A stretch of 64,000 nucleotides of DNA from Haemaphysalis longicornis (GCA_013339765.2 CM023448.1:27604551-27668550), one strand, 5' to 3'; positions 9,088 to 20,959 are shown, counted from the first letter of the stretch. A program made the numbers and translations. The notes: generated by a model not told the origin, from the sequence alone.

Positions 9088-12000
9088 TACCGTTGCTTCT
9101 AGGCCTCCCTATGTCTATAGTTGGCGTCCCGCTTCCGGCGTTTTCCGAACCAAACAGCTAGCCGGAAGATAGCGGTGGGATGGCCAGACGCCACTTGCAG
9201 GCGAGGACTGAAAGTGTCCGGCTCCCGTTTAACGGACATATAGTACGGCAGACGCTCGCTCTCATTCATTTCGAATCTCGCATGCACGTAGCCAGTCAAG
9301 GGGTCAGGCACCCACACGGCAGAGAAGTCTAGCAGGGGCGAAGGCAGCCGTCGGAGCTCTGCATGGCGAATCACATAATGCGTTGCAAAAGATACGATGC
9401 AGCAGGGATTAAAAATATGGTCTCATCTACTGCAACGGCAAAGCCGCTGGACAAGAATAGTAAAGCTTGGCTTTAAAAGCTGACGCTGGAGCCCAGCTTA
9501 CTGGAGCTCTCGCTCACGACCGACATTGTGTAAGTATGTACTGGTTTCTGCCATGGTGTCTGTATGCATGATGCGGCCGTCAAGCGACAAAATTTGGTGC
9601 TGCGAAAAAAATAGCACGACGATGCGGAGTGGTCGTGAGCGCGTGCCGCGAGGCGACCACAGAGCATTCCGTGCACGCGCCGTGGCTTTAGCAAACAACG
9701 GTCCGAGAACCATTATGAGCCAGAAACGGCCTATCGTTCGTGAGCGCGTGCCTCGGGGCGACCACCGAGTCTCCAGATCTCGCAGTGGCTTTAGCAAAAC
9801 GAGAAATGGGCGTGGTTATGAACCGCTGCTGCGCTTGTTATGGCTGGCACGAGGAACACGACGATGTCGATGCAGATGACAATGACTGCTATCAGCACAG
9901 TCCAAGGCGGCGACGGAACATGTAGACAAACATTTTCAAACGTATACAAATGCATGGTGATGTGTTTTTTAGTACTCACATATAAAGAAATCCTGCAACT
10001 TCGTCATGATTCAAGCCTCGCTCATTTTAGCGCAGGATTTGTCAGTTGGGCTGGTGGAGTCTAGAATGGTGAGGATGACTCTACATGCAGCGCTCTCCGG
10101 GAATAAGACTACCACCTCTTCGATGCCGATGAGGACGATTACTAATACCGCAAGAATGCAAATAAACAATGTTGCTGGAACTGAACTATGCGTCCCGGAA
10201 TGTGTGTATACAACAGCTTCGCAATTCAGGTCTTGCGTGTGAGCGAAAGATTTTTTGAATTGATTGTCACCTATTCTCGCTCCAACAGTCTAGTTAAAGA
10301 GTTCTCTTTTAAGTTCTCGCTTATACATTTTACATCGCGCTCTGAGCCTCCACTGTCAGGCGGTCTAGTGGAACGGTGCCATATCTGGCAGCCTTTTTAG
10401 GGATGTCTGGGCTTTCCCCTAACGATTCGGTGAATTTTTTTACTCGGCATGAAGGAACCATTTGAACTTAATTCGTGGAAAATAAATACGCAGAAACAAC
10501 TATGGTGCTTGCGACCACTGTCCATAATTGTGGCAAACTTCGCTGAAGCCGAACTTCACTTCGCTCAAGACCCTCAATTCAAACGTACGCAGAGACGAGT
10601 TTCAATAAAACGCAACCACAGAAGAAAAGAAACAAGACAATGAACTGTCCCGATGTATTTCTCTTTGCATTGTGTTCTTTGTGTTGTTAATTTATTACAC
10701 TTTTTATATCTCTCACTTGTGACGAGCTGATGTACCCTACAATCGCAGACGGGAAATACTGGTATTCCCATTTGCAACAAGCGTGTTCCGCCCTAGCGCT
10801 GCTGATTTTCACAATAACGAGCCTAAACAAAGCAAAGACAATGTAATCGCAATATATGTAACGTCCAAAGTTTCAAGTTCTTCCCCATGCGGCGCCCTAT
10901 TATTCTGATTGTGTAAATAGCAAATATCCAGTACTAAACTTGAACCCCTGTGATTTAAGTTTTGTTTTAAATAGGTGACCTTAAAACTTATAAACTGTAT
11001 TCATGTGACCTTGGTGGCTCCAACCACGACCGAAGCCCTTTGTTAAGAACAACCCGCTCCACTCGGAGCTCCCCAGTCAGTCCCGAGTCAAAGAATCCGT
11101 TCTTGCATGCAAGTGTCGTAGTTCGTGTGTGCAACGATCGTGGCACGTCAATTTTCGAGACGTGAAGTAGAAGCAGCGAAGAAATGAGTTTTCTCGCTAC
11201 ATGTTCCCACCACCTCGTTCAAAAACGCTTCCGCTGGGTTTGACGCGTGCATTAGAGTTTGGCCAACAAGTCAAACTCCGGAGTCTAGGACGTCGTAACG
11301 TAAAACTGCATTCTTCTTTCGTGAAGCCTGGGCAGAGATGGGCTGGAAACTTGTAGGGCGTTTCCATTCTCTATTTTCGGGGTAAATGCTGGAAAGAAAG
11401 TAACAGACATGACAATTTCCGAAACCGAAGTCTTTAGGCTTCAGAAATGTCAGTCTACCAGCCTCTGAGCTATTAAGGTTGGCTTTGAAAGCCAGAATGC
11501 CGTAAGGGCTTTTATTTTACAGCAGAAGAGCTTGCGGCCTAGGTTTCGCGGATAGTTATGCACATCAAGAATCCTGAGGCGGCAAAGGTCATGCAATCAA
11601 GAATTGTTAGGAGAAATTACATGTAACTATCCACTTGTGAAATACTTTCCTTAAAATGATGAGATGATCAAGGTCACGGGCCTTACTGTGCTATTAAAAC
11701 AAGTTACATTGCCTAGGCAATATTGAGGTCACAGAACAGTTTAAAATTTTTCAGAACTCTAATCCGCTGTGTATACGTAACGTGCTACGGGAGCAAAATG
11801 GACATCTATTCTCGCTTAAGCTGAAGCGCTATTTCCTCATATTTTCCTCCCGTAATCACGCTGCCCCATCCCCTACAATTACCAAATGGTGCAAAAAAAT
11901 AATTAATATTCATTCGCGAAACATGCGTGAGATTGTAATTAGCACAGTTTAGTCTTTTATTGACAGTTTGATGCCACAAAACACCATGAAAACCCATTTT

Positions 12001-12264
12001 CGCTTAGTAAGGTCAACGCTTAACAACACAGAAAAATGCACATTAGACATTGCAAAAAAAAGATACTTCCGCCGAACACAGAGACACCCGCACACACACA
12101 CACAAAAGGCCTGTCACACTCATCAGTTCTTCCAATGGTCGACACGACTGCTGCCGATAAGTGATTCCATCGCTTGATAGTTTTTGGGGAAAAAACTTGC
12201 AAAGGAAGCAGTGTAGCATTTTTACTCTGGCACTTTGTTATACATGGTCCATACGCGCTGATGT
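9088..12264. other. unassigned sequence with one tandem duplication
   Basis: No gene family is recognised. A 105-bp-spaced direct duplication begins at 9634 and 9739. Both units start CGTGAGCGCGTGCC, continue GGCGACCAC and include GTGGCTTTAGCAAA. A frame of 117 codons (9526-9879, plus) runs through it, but the opposite strand is open too. A (CA)7 run is at about 12089-12104. The rest is unremarkable AT-rich sequence. Confidence 0.45.
9634..9806 (+). repeat. two-unit tandem duplication, period 105 bp
   Basis: Units start at 9634 and 9739. Shared blocks are CGTGAGCGCGTGCC, GGCGACCAC and GTGGCTTTAGCAAA, with about 20% divergence between them by eye. Confidence 0.65.
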
Positions 12265-13815
12265 ATAATGCGGAGATGCAATGTACTCTACTCGCGGAAC
12301 ACCATTCTTAAAAGCATATTTCATGAAACAATTTCAAACAGAGGGGTTTTAATATTACCCATTGCAATATTTCTTTCGAAAATGTTGCACTGTAGTCTTT
12401 ATTTCTCGCATGTTTGCCTAATACATTTCGCACCGCGAGGTTCTGAACCCTTTCTAGTTTTTGTTTGTCGATCACAGTCGAAGGGTCCCACAATGTACAT
12501 GCATATTTTAACACAGAGCGCACATTTCATTTATACAACTGTGCTTTTACAGGCCGTGGAAAATCACGGGTATTTCGACGCAGGAATCCTACAGCTCGTC
12601 TAGCCTTAGCTACAGTATAGGCTACCTGCTGATGCCAACACAAAGACAGTGTGAAGTGCACTCCTAAGTACTCTTACTCTGTAACAGGGGAAAGGGTAGT
12701 AATAGTGACTGTATAAGAGAGACGACTCGTTATTTTTTCCTAGAAAACTCCATACACACAGTTTTGTCTGGGTTCAGTTTCATTTCCCACTTTTCGAACA
12801 ATGCTTGAATATTGTCTTAATCACTCCGAATTAGAAGGACGTCCTTTTCAGCAGTTATTTCTCTCTAAATTATACAATCAACTACAACCATTACCAAACA
12901 CGAACTAAAGCCATCACTGGTATTGTTTATATAAAGCAAACAAGTAAAGTCCCCAACACTCACCCTTGAGGAACCCCCCAAGTCTCCTCAACGAAATCAG
13001 ACTCTACCGTTCACAAGAACGCACTCTTGTCTGGACCCTAGGAACTCGGAAACCCAGTTGATGATTTGAACATTGAATATATAATAAGACAGTTTTTGTA
13101 CCAGCAAATCGTGAGGGACCAAATCGAATAAATTTAAAAAATTCAAAAAATACAGTGAACATCTGTTCAAATATTTATAGCATTCGTCGCATCATGATAA
13201 GACTCTGTTAACTGGGTAACGGTTGATTATCCTCTGCGGAATCCATGTTGGTAGGGGTTCAACAGGGAATGGTCATTTATATGTTTATTTATGGCTGTCT
13301 ACAGAACGTGCTCAAGAATTTTGCAACCGACACTTGTCAATGAAACTGGCCGGTAATTTGAGACGACGCTTCGGGGCCCTGATTTGTGAATTGGTACTAC
13401 AGATGCAATTTCCCAGTCCTCGGGTAGTAAGCATTGTTGAAGTGATCTTTCATGAATTTGTTTTAAGTATTTCACCAATATATGCGGGCAAAGATTTAAT
13501 AAAGCATTTCGCCAACCATCTGATCCAGTAGTTTTAGAATTGCTGAGACTGAGAAGTAAGGCTTCTACACCATTTGTATTGAAAATATTGTCGTTCATGC
13601 CCGGCACCTCGCCCACTAAATGCCACTCTTCTGTATCTAGTCGTGTTTGTACAGCCGAAAACACAGACTTAAAATAAGAGGTAAAGCATTCGGCCTTTTC
13701 ATTATAGTTATGTACAGCAGAATTGCCTAAAACGAGGACAGGTATTGAAACCGTGTCCTTTAGATTCCTCTTTGCGTATTTCCGCAGCATCGGTAGAAAT
13801 CAGCTGCTGGGCATG
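12265..13815 (-). pseudogene. CR1/Jockey-type LINE ORF2 remnant
   Basis: Minus-strand translation recovers a degenerate LINE polyprotein. The best-preserved part (13790-13299) gives a pre-RT linker followed by the first RT blocks: LPEDWEIASVVPIHKSG, NYRPVSLTSVGCKILEHVL. Next come HGFRRG (about 13240), a GVPQG-like motif with a stop directly after it (about 12975), then the thumb and C-terminal region, with LKYACTLWDPSTVIDKQKLE in an open frame at 12523-12308. At least ten stops and several frameshifts lie between these blocks, and a recognisable YADD box is not in frame. The endonuclease is absent (5' truncation near 13815). It is an old, inactive copy. Assignment to the broad CR1/Jockey group rests on motif pattern only. 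Confidence 0.8.
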
Positions 13816-14282
13816 TCGCGCTCCATTCGTCTGGTAGTGTTCGCTATCTTGAGTAACTTCTAGGAGATTCCATCGCTGTCTTTTTCGATGGGTGAGTGCG
13901 TTGAAATAGCAACCCAGCAAATACCCTGCGTAAACAGTAGAAAATGCGTGAAGGGTGCGCCATAGTGTCACTGGTTCCACGAAGAAGACGCACAAAAATC
14001 CTCTAAACTCCTCAAGCAAACGCGCATGGTTGATGTTGACGTCAAGATTACGCCCCATTGCAGCCTCAGTAGCTGACAGTGCGTGATCACTGATCGGGAT
14101 CTAATAAATGAGGCTGAAGCAGATCTGCTCAAGGGTCTCCAAGCTCATGGCGTGAGAGCAGTGAAGCGAATCACCATACGCCGAAATAATAAACTAATTC
14201 CTACCAAGCATATATTCTTGACGTGTGACCACTCAACACATCCTGACTCGGTCAATGCTGATTTCATAGAATCCACCGCTGT
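13816..14282. other. unassigned, LINE flank
   Basis: Partly open on the minus strand (13708-14058), but the frame does not match the LINE reading upstream of the RT blocks and I recognise no motif. Confidence 0.35.
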
Positions 14283-14477
14283 TGCTCTGTGAGCACGAGG
14301 TGGCGGCCGCTTGTGTTATGCAGGCGAAAAGCAAAAACTCCCGTGTGTACGAGATTTCGGCGCACGTTAAATACACCCGTGTGGTCAAGATTAATCCGGA
14401 GCCCTTCTCTAGGGCGCGCCTGATCGCCTGCGTTGCGTCGGCGCGTTGAACCCTACAATCAATCAATCGAATCAACA
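14283..14477 (+). mobile_element. tRNA-derived SINE copy lacking the B box
   Basis: This is the same family as 5063-5303, on the plus strand. The body (CTCCCGTGTGTACGAGATTT, GCGTTGCGTCGGCGCGTTGA) and the AATCAATCAATCGAATCAAC tail are intact. At the head the sequence jumps from GCTCTGTGAGCACGAGG to GGCGGCCGC, so the region holding the polymerase III B box is deleted and the A box is missing. The copy should be transcriptionally dead. Confidence 0.8.
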
Positions 14478-14628
14478 TGGCTGAATGATTAATACCTAGC
14501 CGTCGTACGCAACCGCAAAAAAACACATGCGGAAATATAAGAAAATCAGCGCCATTCCCCTGTGAGACGGTGGATGGTCAGTGGCGCTGTATACAGCTCC
14601 GTTGAGCGGGGCGCTGTTCAGGAAGTAT

Positions 14629-14725
14629 ACACACACGCACTCACGCGTGCGCACGCACACACGCGCACACACATATGCTCACTCGCACACGTGCACGCAC
14701 GCGTACGCACACACACGCACGCACA
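14629..14725. repeat. CA/CG alternating purine-pyrimidine tract
   Basis: About 97 bp of almost uninterrupted alternating pyrimidine-purine steps (CACACACG, GCGCACAC, ACGCGTACGCAC). Tracts of this type readily adopt Z-DNA under supercoiling. Confidence 0.85.
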
Positions 14726-14954
14726 AGAATGTTTGTTTGAAATTTATAATATGGCATTTTTCTAGTTAATTAAGGACTACATATATTGATATTAACTTCA
14801 TTAGTCGCGGATTGGTAAGGATAAGAGTGGTATTCCAGCGGAGAGACATGGGGGCTGACCATTTTCTTTCCGTAGAACCATTAGAACCCCGTGTAGTGAC
14901 AGCAGACGAGAATTCCACTATACTTAAAACCTCACTGCGAATTCCTTAAATATC

Positions 14955-15038
14955 AAATGTCAAAATTAATCTGTAGCCACCACTATGGCCCGCCTCATTG
15001 CCTGCGTTGCGTCGGCGCGTTGAACGATACGATCAATG
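14955..15038 (+). mobile_element. 3' fragment of tRNA-derived SINE
   Basis: CCTGCGTTGCGTCGGCGCG followed by TTGAACGATACGATCAATGA matches the 3' end of the SINE family. The 5' part is missing. It abuts the ORF1-like remnant that starts at about 15040, so the open frame beginning at 14957 is a chance SINE-LINE fusion. Confidence 0.7.
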
Positions 15039-15039
15039 A

Positions 15040-15560
15040 GTCAGGTTTCATGAGATATCCAATTCGACCGTACGCGCCAAACCCACACCGCTGCTTCAAA
15101 TTTCAGCGGTTTCTGCACCGCACATCCTCTTGCCATGGCAAACTGACATGCACAAAACGTGGACCACATGATCACTTCACCGACAATTGTGCATCCAAGA
15201 GCCTCACCTGTGCTAACTACCAGGTACCGCACGCTGCGTATTCTAGGAGTTCTGAAAACTTCAAGCAAGAGAAACAAATCATTCCCTTCAAAGCCAACGA
15301 GAACATCACATTCCCAGATTCGCGAAAGAGGTTCGTATCTTTTTCTCTGGAGAGGTACGTCAATGCGGCTCGCCGAGGGGCGGATAGGCGTTTGATTTTG
15401 CGGGGGGCCCAGTACTGGGAGTCGGACCTGGCCCCGACACAGGCCCCCTCGCGTTGCCTCTGGCGGCCCGCTCCGCCACCACGCCACTCGCTGAGCCAGC
15501 AGCGTTCGTGGTACAAGCCAAGTCTGTTGGGGATACACTGCATCCACTGCTTCCTCTCCA
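15040..15560 (+). pseudogene. Jockey-like LINE ORF1 (gag-like, zinc knuckles)
   Basis: The frame from about 15045 carries the spacing of LINE ORF1 CCHC zinc knuckles: PNPHRCFKFQRF, CHGKLTCTKRGPHDH, DNCASKSLTCANYQVPHAAYS, then SSENFKQEKQIIPFKANENI, which resembles the conserved segment after the knuckles. Several zinc ligands are replaced (for example F where the second Cys of the first knuckle is expected). ORF1 proteins of this group bind the element RNA and form the ribonucleoprotein with ORF2. The conserved part ends near 15390. After that the sequence is Pro/Arg-rich and frames shift. The first ~30 codons of the open frame belong to the adjacent SINE piece. Its ORF2 partner follows at about 15930. 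Confidence 0.7.
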
Positions 15561-15929
15561 CCAGCCCAAAGCACACGTGAGGGCAAGAAGGAGATGGAGA
15601 GAGATAGAACTGTGGCAGTTCCCACCCCCGCCGCACCACCTCTGCCACCCGGGGTGCTCCTGACACCCTTGGCGGTCGCGGCTGCAACAAGGCCACCGGG
15701 AAGCGTGCCAAGTCTATGGGGACGGTCCGCCGGTTACTCCCTACAAAACGAATGATAATGAGATGAATGCGGGACCATCCTTTGCTTTGCAGTGTAAGGA
15801 GCGGCTCCCTTCATGCAAACCTACAGAGAAGGTAGAAAACCCCTTCCAAGATTCCAAACCAGGAAAGACCTTACATAAATAGTCACACTGCAGTAGCTCT
15901 GAACACGTAATAATTGGAAGAGAAAATAT

Positions 15930-18021
15930 TGTTTAATAAAACTGCAGAAACCTTCTGAATAACCTTGACAATGTGTACGAGATTCAGCGTGCTAATCTGC
16001 CAAGTGTAATGGGTGTCCAAGAGAAACATTTCATTTCCAATCACAAAAAGTTTTGAATAGCGATATGGTATTCAGCAACGATAAGGTTGGCGGCACACAC
16101 CCTTCGGGTGGTGGTCCATAATCGCACGGAAAACTTTAGCCTGCCACCCTAGCACCTTGAACCAACACTGTCTCTGAGGCTCTAGCAATTCACACTCTAA
16201 TATTTAATAGGTTGATAATGGTATGCTCCATTTACATTCATCCTGATTTTTCACTTTCTTGCTCTGACTTCAAGGCGCTGGTTGACCAGCTGACCGAACC
16301 ATACATCCTCACAGGCGACGTTAAAGTACACTATTCTCTTTGGCGCTCTTATCGCAAGGATGTCCGAGGTAGCCTGATATAAATGTTTTAGCACCCTCTG
16401 GAGAATATCTTTTCAATAAGGAACAGACTACATACCATAACGCACGAAAGAACACATACTCAAATCTTGACTTGGCTATTGCCTCCGCAGTTCTCTTTCC
16501 CTGTCTTCAATGAGGCGTCCGACCGAACCCATTAGGCAGAGACGACTTCCCTACCTCAATAATATATATAGGTAAAGTCCCACGTATTCCATGTTCCCAG
16601 AAGAGGTTCAATGAAGCAAGAGATAACTAAAATCCATTTACAGAGACATCCAAACTACACCACAAAACTATAAGACACCTACACTTTGAAGAAGCTTCCA
16701 AACTACTACGGCGCACATCCTGGACGCCGCAGAAATGTCCATTCCCCCCTCCTCTGGTGCCCCGCACAACCAGAAGAGGCCATGGTGGAATGACGACTGC
16801 AGGCGGTTGCGAGAGGCCCACAACAAGGCGTGGGGCATCCTCCGTCGGTACCGATGTCGGGTAACCTCCTGTTGTTCAAACGGGTAAATGCGTTTGGAAA
16901 ACGTGTGCGCTGTGAAGCAAAACGATAAAGTTGGCACACCTTCTTGACATCCATTATTTCATACGCGGACACATACCAAGACTGGATGCATATATGTAAG
17001 CTCAAAGGACAACAGACGCACAGCCTGCCCCTTGTTAGCGCAATAGGGGACGCAAAAGAAGACCAGGCTAATACACTTGCACAACACTTCGAACACGTGA
17101 CCAGTTCAGCACACTACACAAACACTTTCATGAGACAGAACACATCTGCAGAAAAGTCCCTGCGTAATAGCTACAAGTGGCACACTTCCTTCAATGATCT
17201 TTTTTCAATTCATGAGCTGAATGCCGCTATAACCTAAAGTGAGCCTTCAGCTCCCGGTGCAGACAAAATTGCATGCACCATGAAAACACCTACACTACGA
17301 CACCTTTTGAAACACTGCTACATGCATACAATAAAATATGACTTTCGGGGCCCATTCCACGCTCTTGGAAGGAGGCCATACTAGTGGCCTTTCTGAAGGA
17401 GGAAAAGGACCCTTCCTCTCCTGTTAGCTATTGGCCCATCGCCCTAAAGAGCTGCCTGTGCAAGCTCGTCGAGAAGATGATAAACAGGAGACTAGTCTAC
17501 TTTCTTGCGTACAACAGCCTTCTCGAGTGCTGCCAGGCAGACTTCACGGTGGGGCGATCTACGAACGGCCTCCTCGGGACACTTCAAAAATATATACTAT
17601 ATATATACCAATCCTTCGTTCACAAACAGTTCTGTGTTACGGTGTTTTTCGACACCGACAAGGCCTATGACACCGTTTACGTTACGGTATACTTAGTAAC
17701 CTCACGTCTTTCAGTATTTCGGATAACATGCTAAACACCTTTATTAGTTACATGCCGAAGAGAACGTTTCGAGTGAGAGTCGGTAGTCCACTCTCAAATG
17801 TTCACGCGCAATGAAATGGCGTGCTGCAAGGTGTCGGGTTGAGGTGCACTCTTTTCATAATTAAGATAAACTCTCTTGGGAAGGCATTGCCACGTACAGC
17901 TTCTTATTCCATTTATGTAGATGACGTAAAGATTTCCTTCAAATCATGTATTATGTCAATCTGCGAACACCAATTCCAGCTGGGCGTCAAGAAACGAGCC
18001 GGCTGGGCAGACAAGAATGCT
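15930..18021 (+). pseudogene. Jockey-like LINE ORF2 (endonuclease + RT), interrupted
   Basis: Plus-strand landmarks appear in the correct order. Endonuclease start NLDNVYEIQRANLPSVMG (about 15960-16015); endonuclease catalytic-type block GDVKVHYSLW at 16314-16343 (GDFNAH-like, with F and N replaced); linker PWWNDDCRRLREAHNKAWG (about 16785-16840); RT entry FLKEEKDPSSPVSYWPIAL (about 17390-17445); RT motif A region FFDTDKAYDT ending at 17674; GVLQGVGL, a damaged GVPQG box, at about 17820; and the YVDD catalytic box at 17914-17925. Stops and frameshifts separate most of these blocks. Coding similarity stops abruptly after GWADKN at 18021, exactly where the minus-strand LTR element begins, and I could not find the remaining RT thumb or 3' end within the window. 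Confidence 0.85.
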
Positions 18022-19075
18022 GTAAAGATTGTTACTGTTCGTTTCCCTGACGCCCGGTGTCGATCAGGAGCCCAATCGCCCGGGCTCGGGTTGATTTGGC
18101 AGGAGGCTAGTAGGGCGATGGTGTTGAATTTCTTGGACACGACGGTAGAATTTACGGGCTGGATGCGTTGGGGTTGATTAAGTGAAGCAATAGTTTATAT
18201 ACAGGAATTTACAGTAGGAAATTTGGGTACATAAGCAATAAAAGGAAAAACTTCCAACTGCAGTTAGGCCCTAGCTCTAAGTGCGTTCAAATCACCGGAG
18301 CTTCTCAACTTCGTCTAACTCTCCTATCCGAGTAGCGTACACAACCCGCTCGAGAAACGACGGCCGAGACTCTCTTCTTGCCGCAGGGTCCGTCTATTTC
18401 CCCGGTACGGCGCTGTACCCAGAACTTCCGACGCAATCCTAACCTCTAGGCTAAGCAGCTCACAAATCCCAACCTAGCTTTAACGTTCGAGACTCCTTGT
18501 ACCGCCGGGAACTGCTCAGCTCAGCGCTCAGACAAAAACGATTTTTAATGACCAAGTTTGGCCTAATAACACCTCGAGCTCACGCTCTCTCGGGAACGCC
18601 CCTCTAGCATTCGCACACGCGCAAGGGAGTGCCCAAATTCACGTAGGCAGCTGTCACTCAGCGTGCTACCGAATATTCAATGAGGCGCCGCCATCTTTGG
18701 GTCAACGGCCCGCATGCGGACCAGCAAGCGCGCCCGACCCCGTGGGGTGAGGGCGAAAGGCGGCGACAGTGCACTGTGCCGACCGGAGCGCGTTAACAAT
18801 GAAGGCTCGGGTGGCGCGCGCTCCGACGTCGGCAAAACACCTCCTCCAGCCTCCACGCCGACGATCCTTGGAACCCGGCGGCACTGTGTGCGTTTTCAAT
18901 GGGGGATCATTCCCACGGCATTCCGTCAGCCAGAAAATCCATCTCCCGTGCTTGCCGTGACAAATTGGCGACGGCCGCTCTGCAGTGTTGGCAGTGCTAC
19001 GCCGCCAGACAGAGTGGCGAGTTCTCACGCGCGCCCTGGGTGCCTCGCCACTGACCTCACGAGTGGACCCTCACA
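18022..19075 (-). repeat. downstream (3') LTR
   Basis: Aligns end to end with 21962-22993, with many scattered substitutions and small indels. Shared blocks include ATTTGGCAGGAGGCT, AACCCGCTC, TTAACAATGAAGGCTC-type sequence and GACCTCACGAGTGGACCCT. Divergence by eye is well above 5%, so the insertion is not recent. Confidence 0.8.
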
Positions 19076-19120
19076 ACTCCCTTCTTTAAAAAGGTTACTG
19101 GACCTCTTGGTGCGGATGTC

Positions 19121-19188
19121 CGAAAACAATTTAAATCCGAAAACAATTTAAATCCGAAAACACAATTTAAATCCGAAAACAATTTAAA
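19121..19188. repeat. 17-bp tandem repeat, four units
   Basis: Four imperfect copies of GAAAACAATTTAAATCC (one with an extra CA) lie just inside the element next to the downstream LTR, at its 3' end in minus orientation. Confidence 0.85.
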
Positions 19189-19877
19189 AGGGCCACTCGA
19201 TTCATCTCTCCTTCAGCGACAACCGCAAAAAAAAAAAAAACATTTGGAAGGAGCTAGGTATCACCACAAATGAGCCCCTACCATTTCTGAAGTTCAGCTG
19301 ATGCCAGCTCTCTCTCACCTAAGCTAAAAACACAACCTATCCTATTCACTAGCCGTTCAAAAGGGACTGATTACTCAAGCAAACCGAAAACATACAAAAT
19401 GCTAAAAGCACTAAGTGCGAGTAAAAAGAAATTGGGTCGTGTCTCCGGGGTGTGTAAACGCCACAAACACGAGACAACTCAACCTATATCACTTATGCAC
19501 GCAATAGCTGCAAACACGCACAATCATTCCGGCACTCGACAACAAGAACAAAAGGAATAAGGAGTGGCTAAGAACACGAGCAATTTTGCAGTCAACAAAA
19601 ATAAAACGTTACGAAACTTTGCAAGTCCCTATCCGGACGCACACAAATATTCTCCTTGACTCCATAGCATGATAACGTTCCTTAGAATATGTTCAGCTGT
19701 TCTTCAACTCACCTGTGGTGCAGAGAAAGTTCAATGCAGTGCCTGGGATCATGCAACCAAGGGATCTCATCTTTCACAAACGCCGCACACAGACACACAC
19801 CACCGACGAAAATGGACGGGTGAACGGGAACGTTCACGTCCGTCGTGCCGGTGTTAGGGCTCGGACCCAATTCAATA

Positions 19878-20537
19878 CTAGCCTCCCCAAGCAAGATTCT
19901 GAGAGCAGGAGAGTGAATTCTCATACTTCCAGCCCCCTCTGCAGATGATCCAGTTCGTGTAGCGTTGCAATGTCAACGCAAGTCTCGACAATTTAGCCCC
20001 ATTAGGGGAACACAACTTCGGGAAAGATGGAGTGGTATCGCAAAATGCGACTTCGATTTCTGTCCTATAGCCCAAGTAACTATGCCTCCCCAATGCCCCA
20101 ACGTAAGTCAATGCTGCGTGCTGGCAGCGTGAACGAAGGGCTGATGTTGGAGCGAAATGGCGGCCCGCGAACACGACGACCTTCTCGGGATCATTCTTTC
20201 CCTTACGTACAGACTGCCCCATGGCAACAACCTCAGAAACATCTGTTATTCCCAAAAACCGCTCGTGCACGCTATGTGCATTCTGAGAAGCGGCCTGACC
20301 AAGACACTTGTTGAGTTGTCCTAGCACACACTCATCCTGGCCCAATTCAGAACTAGGGCCTGTGACACACTGCGAGGTCACAGAACATAGTGCGTCAACC
20401 CTTCCAGCGCGGCTCCCGAATAAATCTCGGTAATGGCCGCAACCGACACTAAAGCTACGAAGCCCTATCTCCGACACCGGTTTCGCGAGACGCCCCTCCT
20501 TGAGCGCTCTCATTCTTGGTTTCGCAGTCTCCCGCAT
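19878..20537 (-). CDS. unrecognised 219-codon frame inside the LTR element
   Basis: An uninterrupted minus-strand frame of 219 codons in the interior of the LTR element. I recognise no protease, RT, integrase or zinc-knuckle motif. It is fairly rich in Arg, Gly, Leu and Ser and contains several Cys (a CGH near the start of the second quarter, CSVTSQC). A plus-strand frame of 165 codons overlaps its upstream end (20500-20997), so the openness may come partly from base composition. It could be a remnant of a non-autonomous element's own protein, or noise. Confidence 0.25.
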   Translation of the reverse strand: MRETAKPRMRALKEGRLAKPVSEIGLRSFSVGCGHYRDLFGSRAGRVDALCSVTSQCVTGPSSELGQDECVLGQLNKCLGQAASQNAHSVHERFLGITDVSEVVAMGQSVRKGKNDPEKVVVFAGRHFAPTSALRSRCQHAALTYVGALGRHSYLGYRTEIEVAFCDTTPSFPKLCSPNGAKLSRLALTLQRYTNWIICRGGWKYENSLSCSQNLAWGG

Positions 20538-20959
20538 GCGTTTTGGTGTTTTCCATCAGCCTCCTCGGTTACACTCTCACCATCAAGACTACCTAACCCA
20601 CATGACCTCCCCGTATGGTTCCTACCCTCGTCACATGCCTTCTTGTCTTCTATTCTCCTTTCTCTTCTGGGCGAGCTCCAGAGCGTCTGACACGAAGTTA
20701 AAGTTCTCGTGCAACTTTCGAGCGGAATTTCGAGCCTGGCGCGCCCCGAGACTTTCCTCCGCGACGCCAATCTACTCCAGTCCACTGATGACAGTTTGGG
20801 TAGTGTCCGTGCTAGCAAGTTCAGCATGCATTAGCGCAGTGTCTGGTGTAAACGTTACTGGAGGCCCTACACTCGCAAGAACAAGGCTACCCCTTCACTC
20901 TGCTCTTATACCGGACGCGCTCGCTGGAAAACTCCTCATGCTCACTTCCCTTTCTCTGC

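Noticed and set aside
14290..14526. Minus-strand 97-codon frame at 14.2-14.5 kb
   Set aside because: It is the antisense of a SINE copy.
15217..15711. 164- and 194-codon minus-strand frames at 15.0-15.7 kb
   Set aside because: They are antisense to the ORF1 zinc-knuckle reading, which has a clear family pattern. The openness comes from CG-rich sequence.
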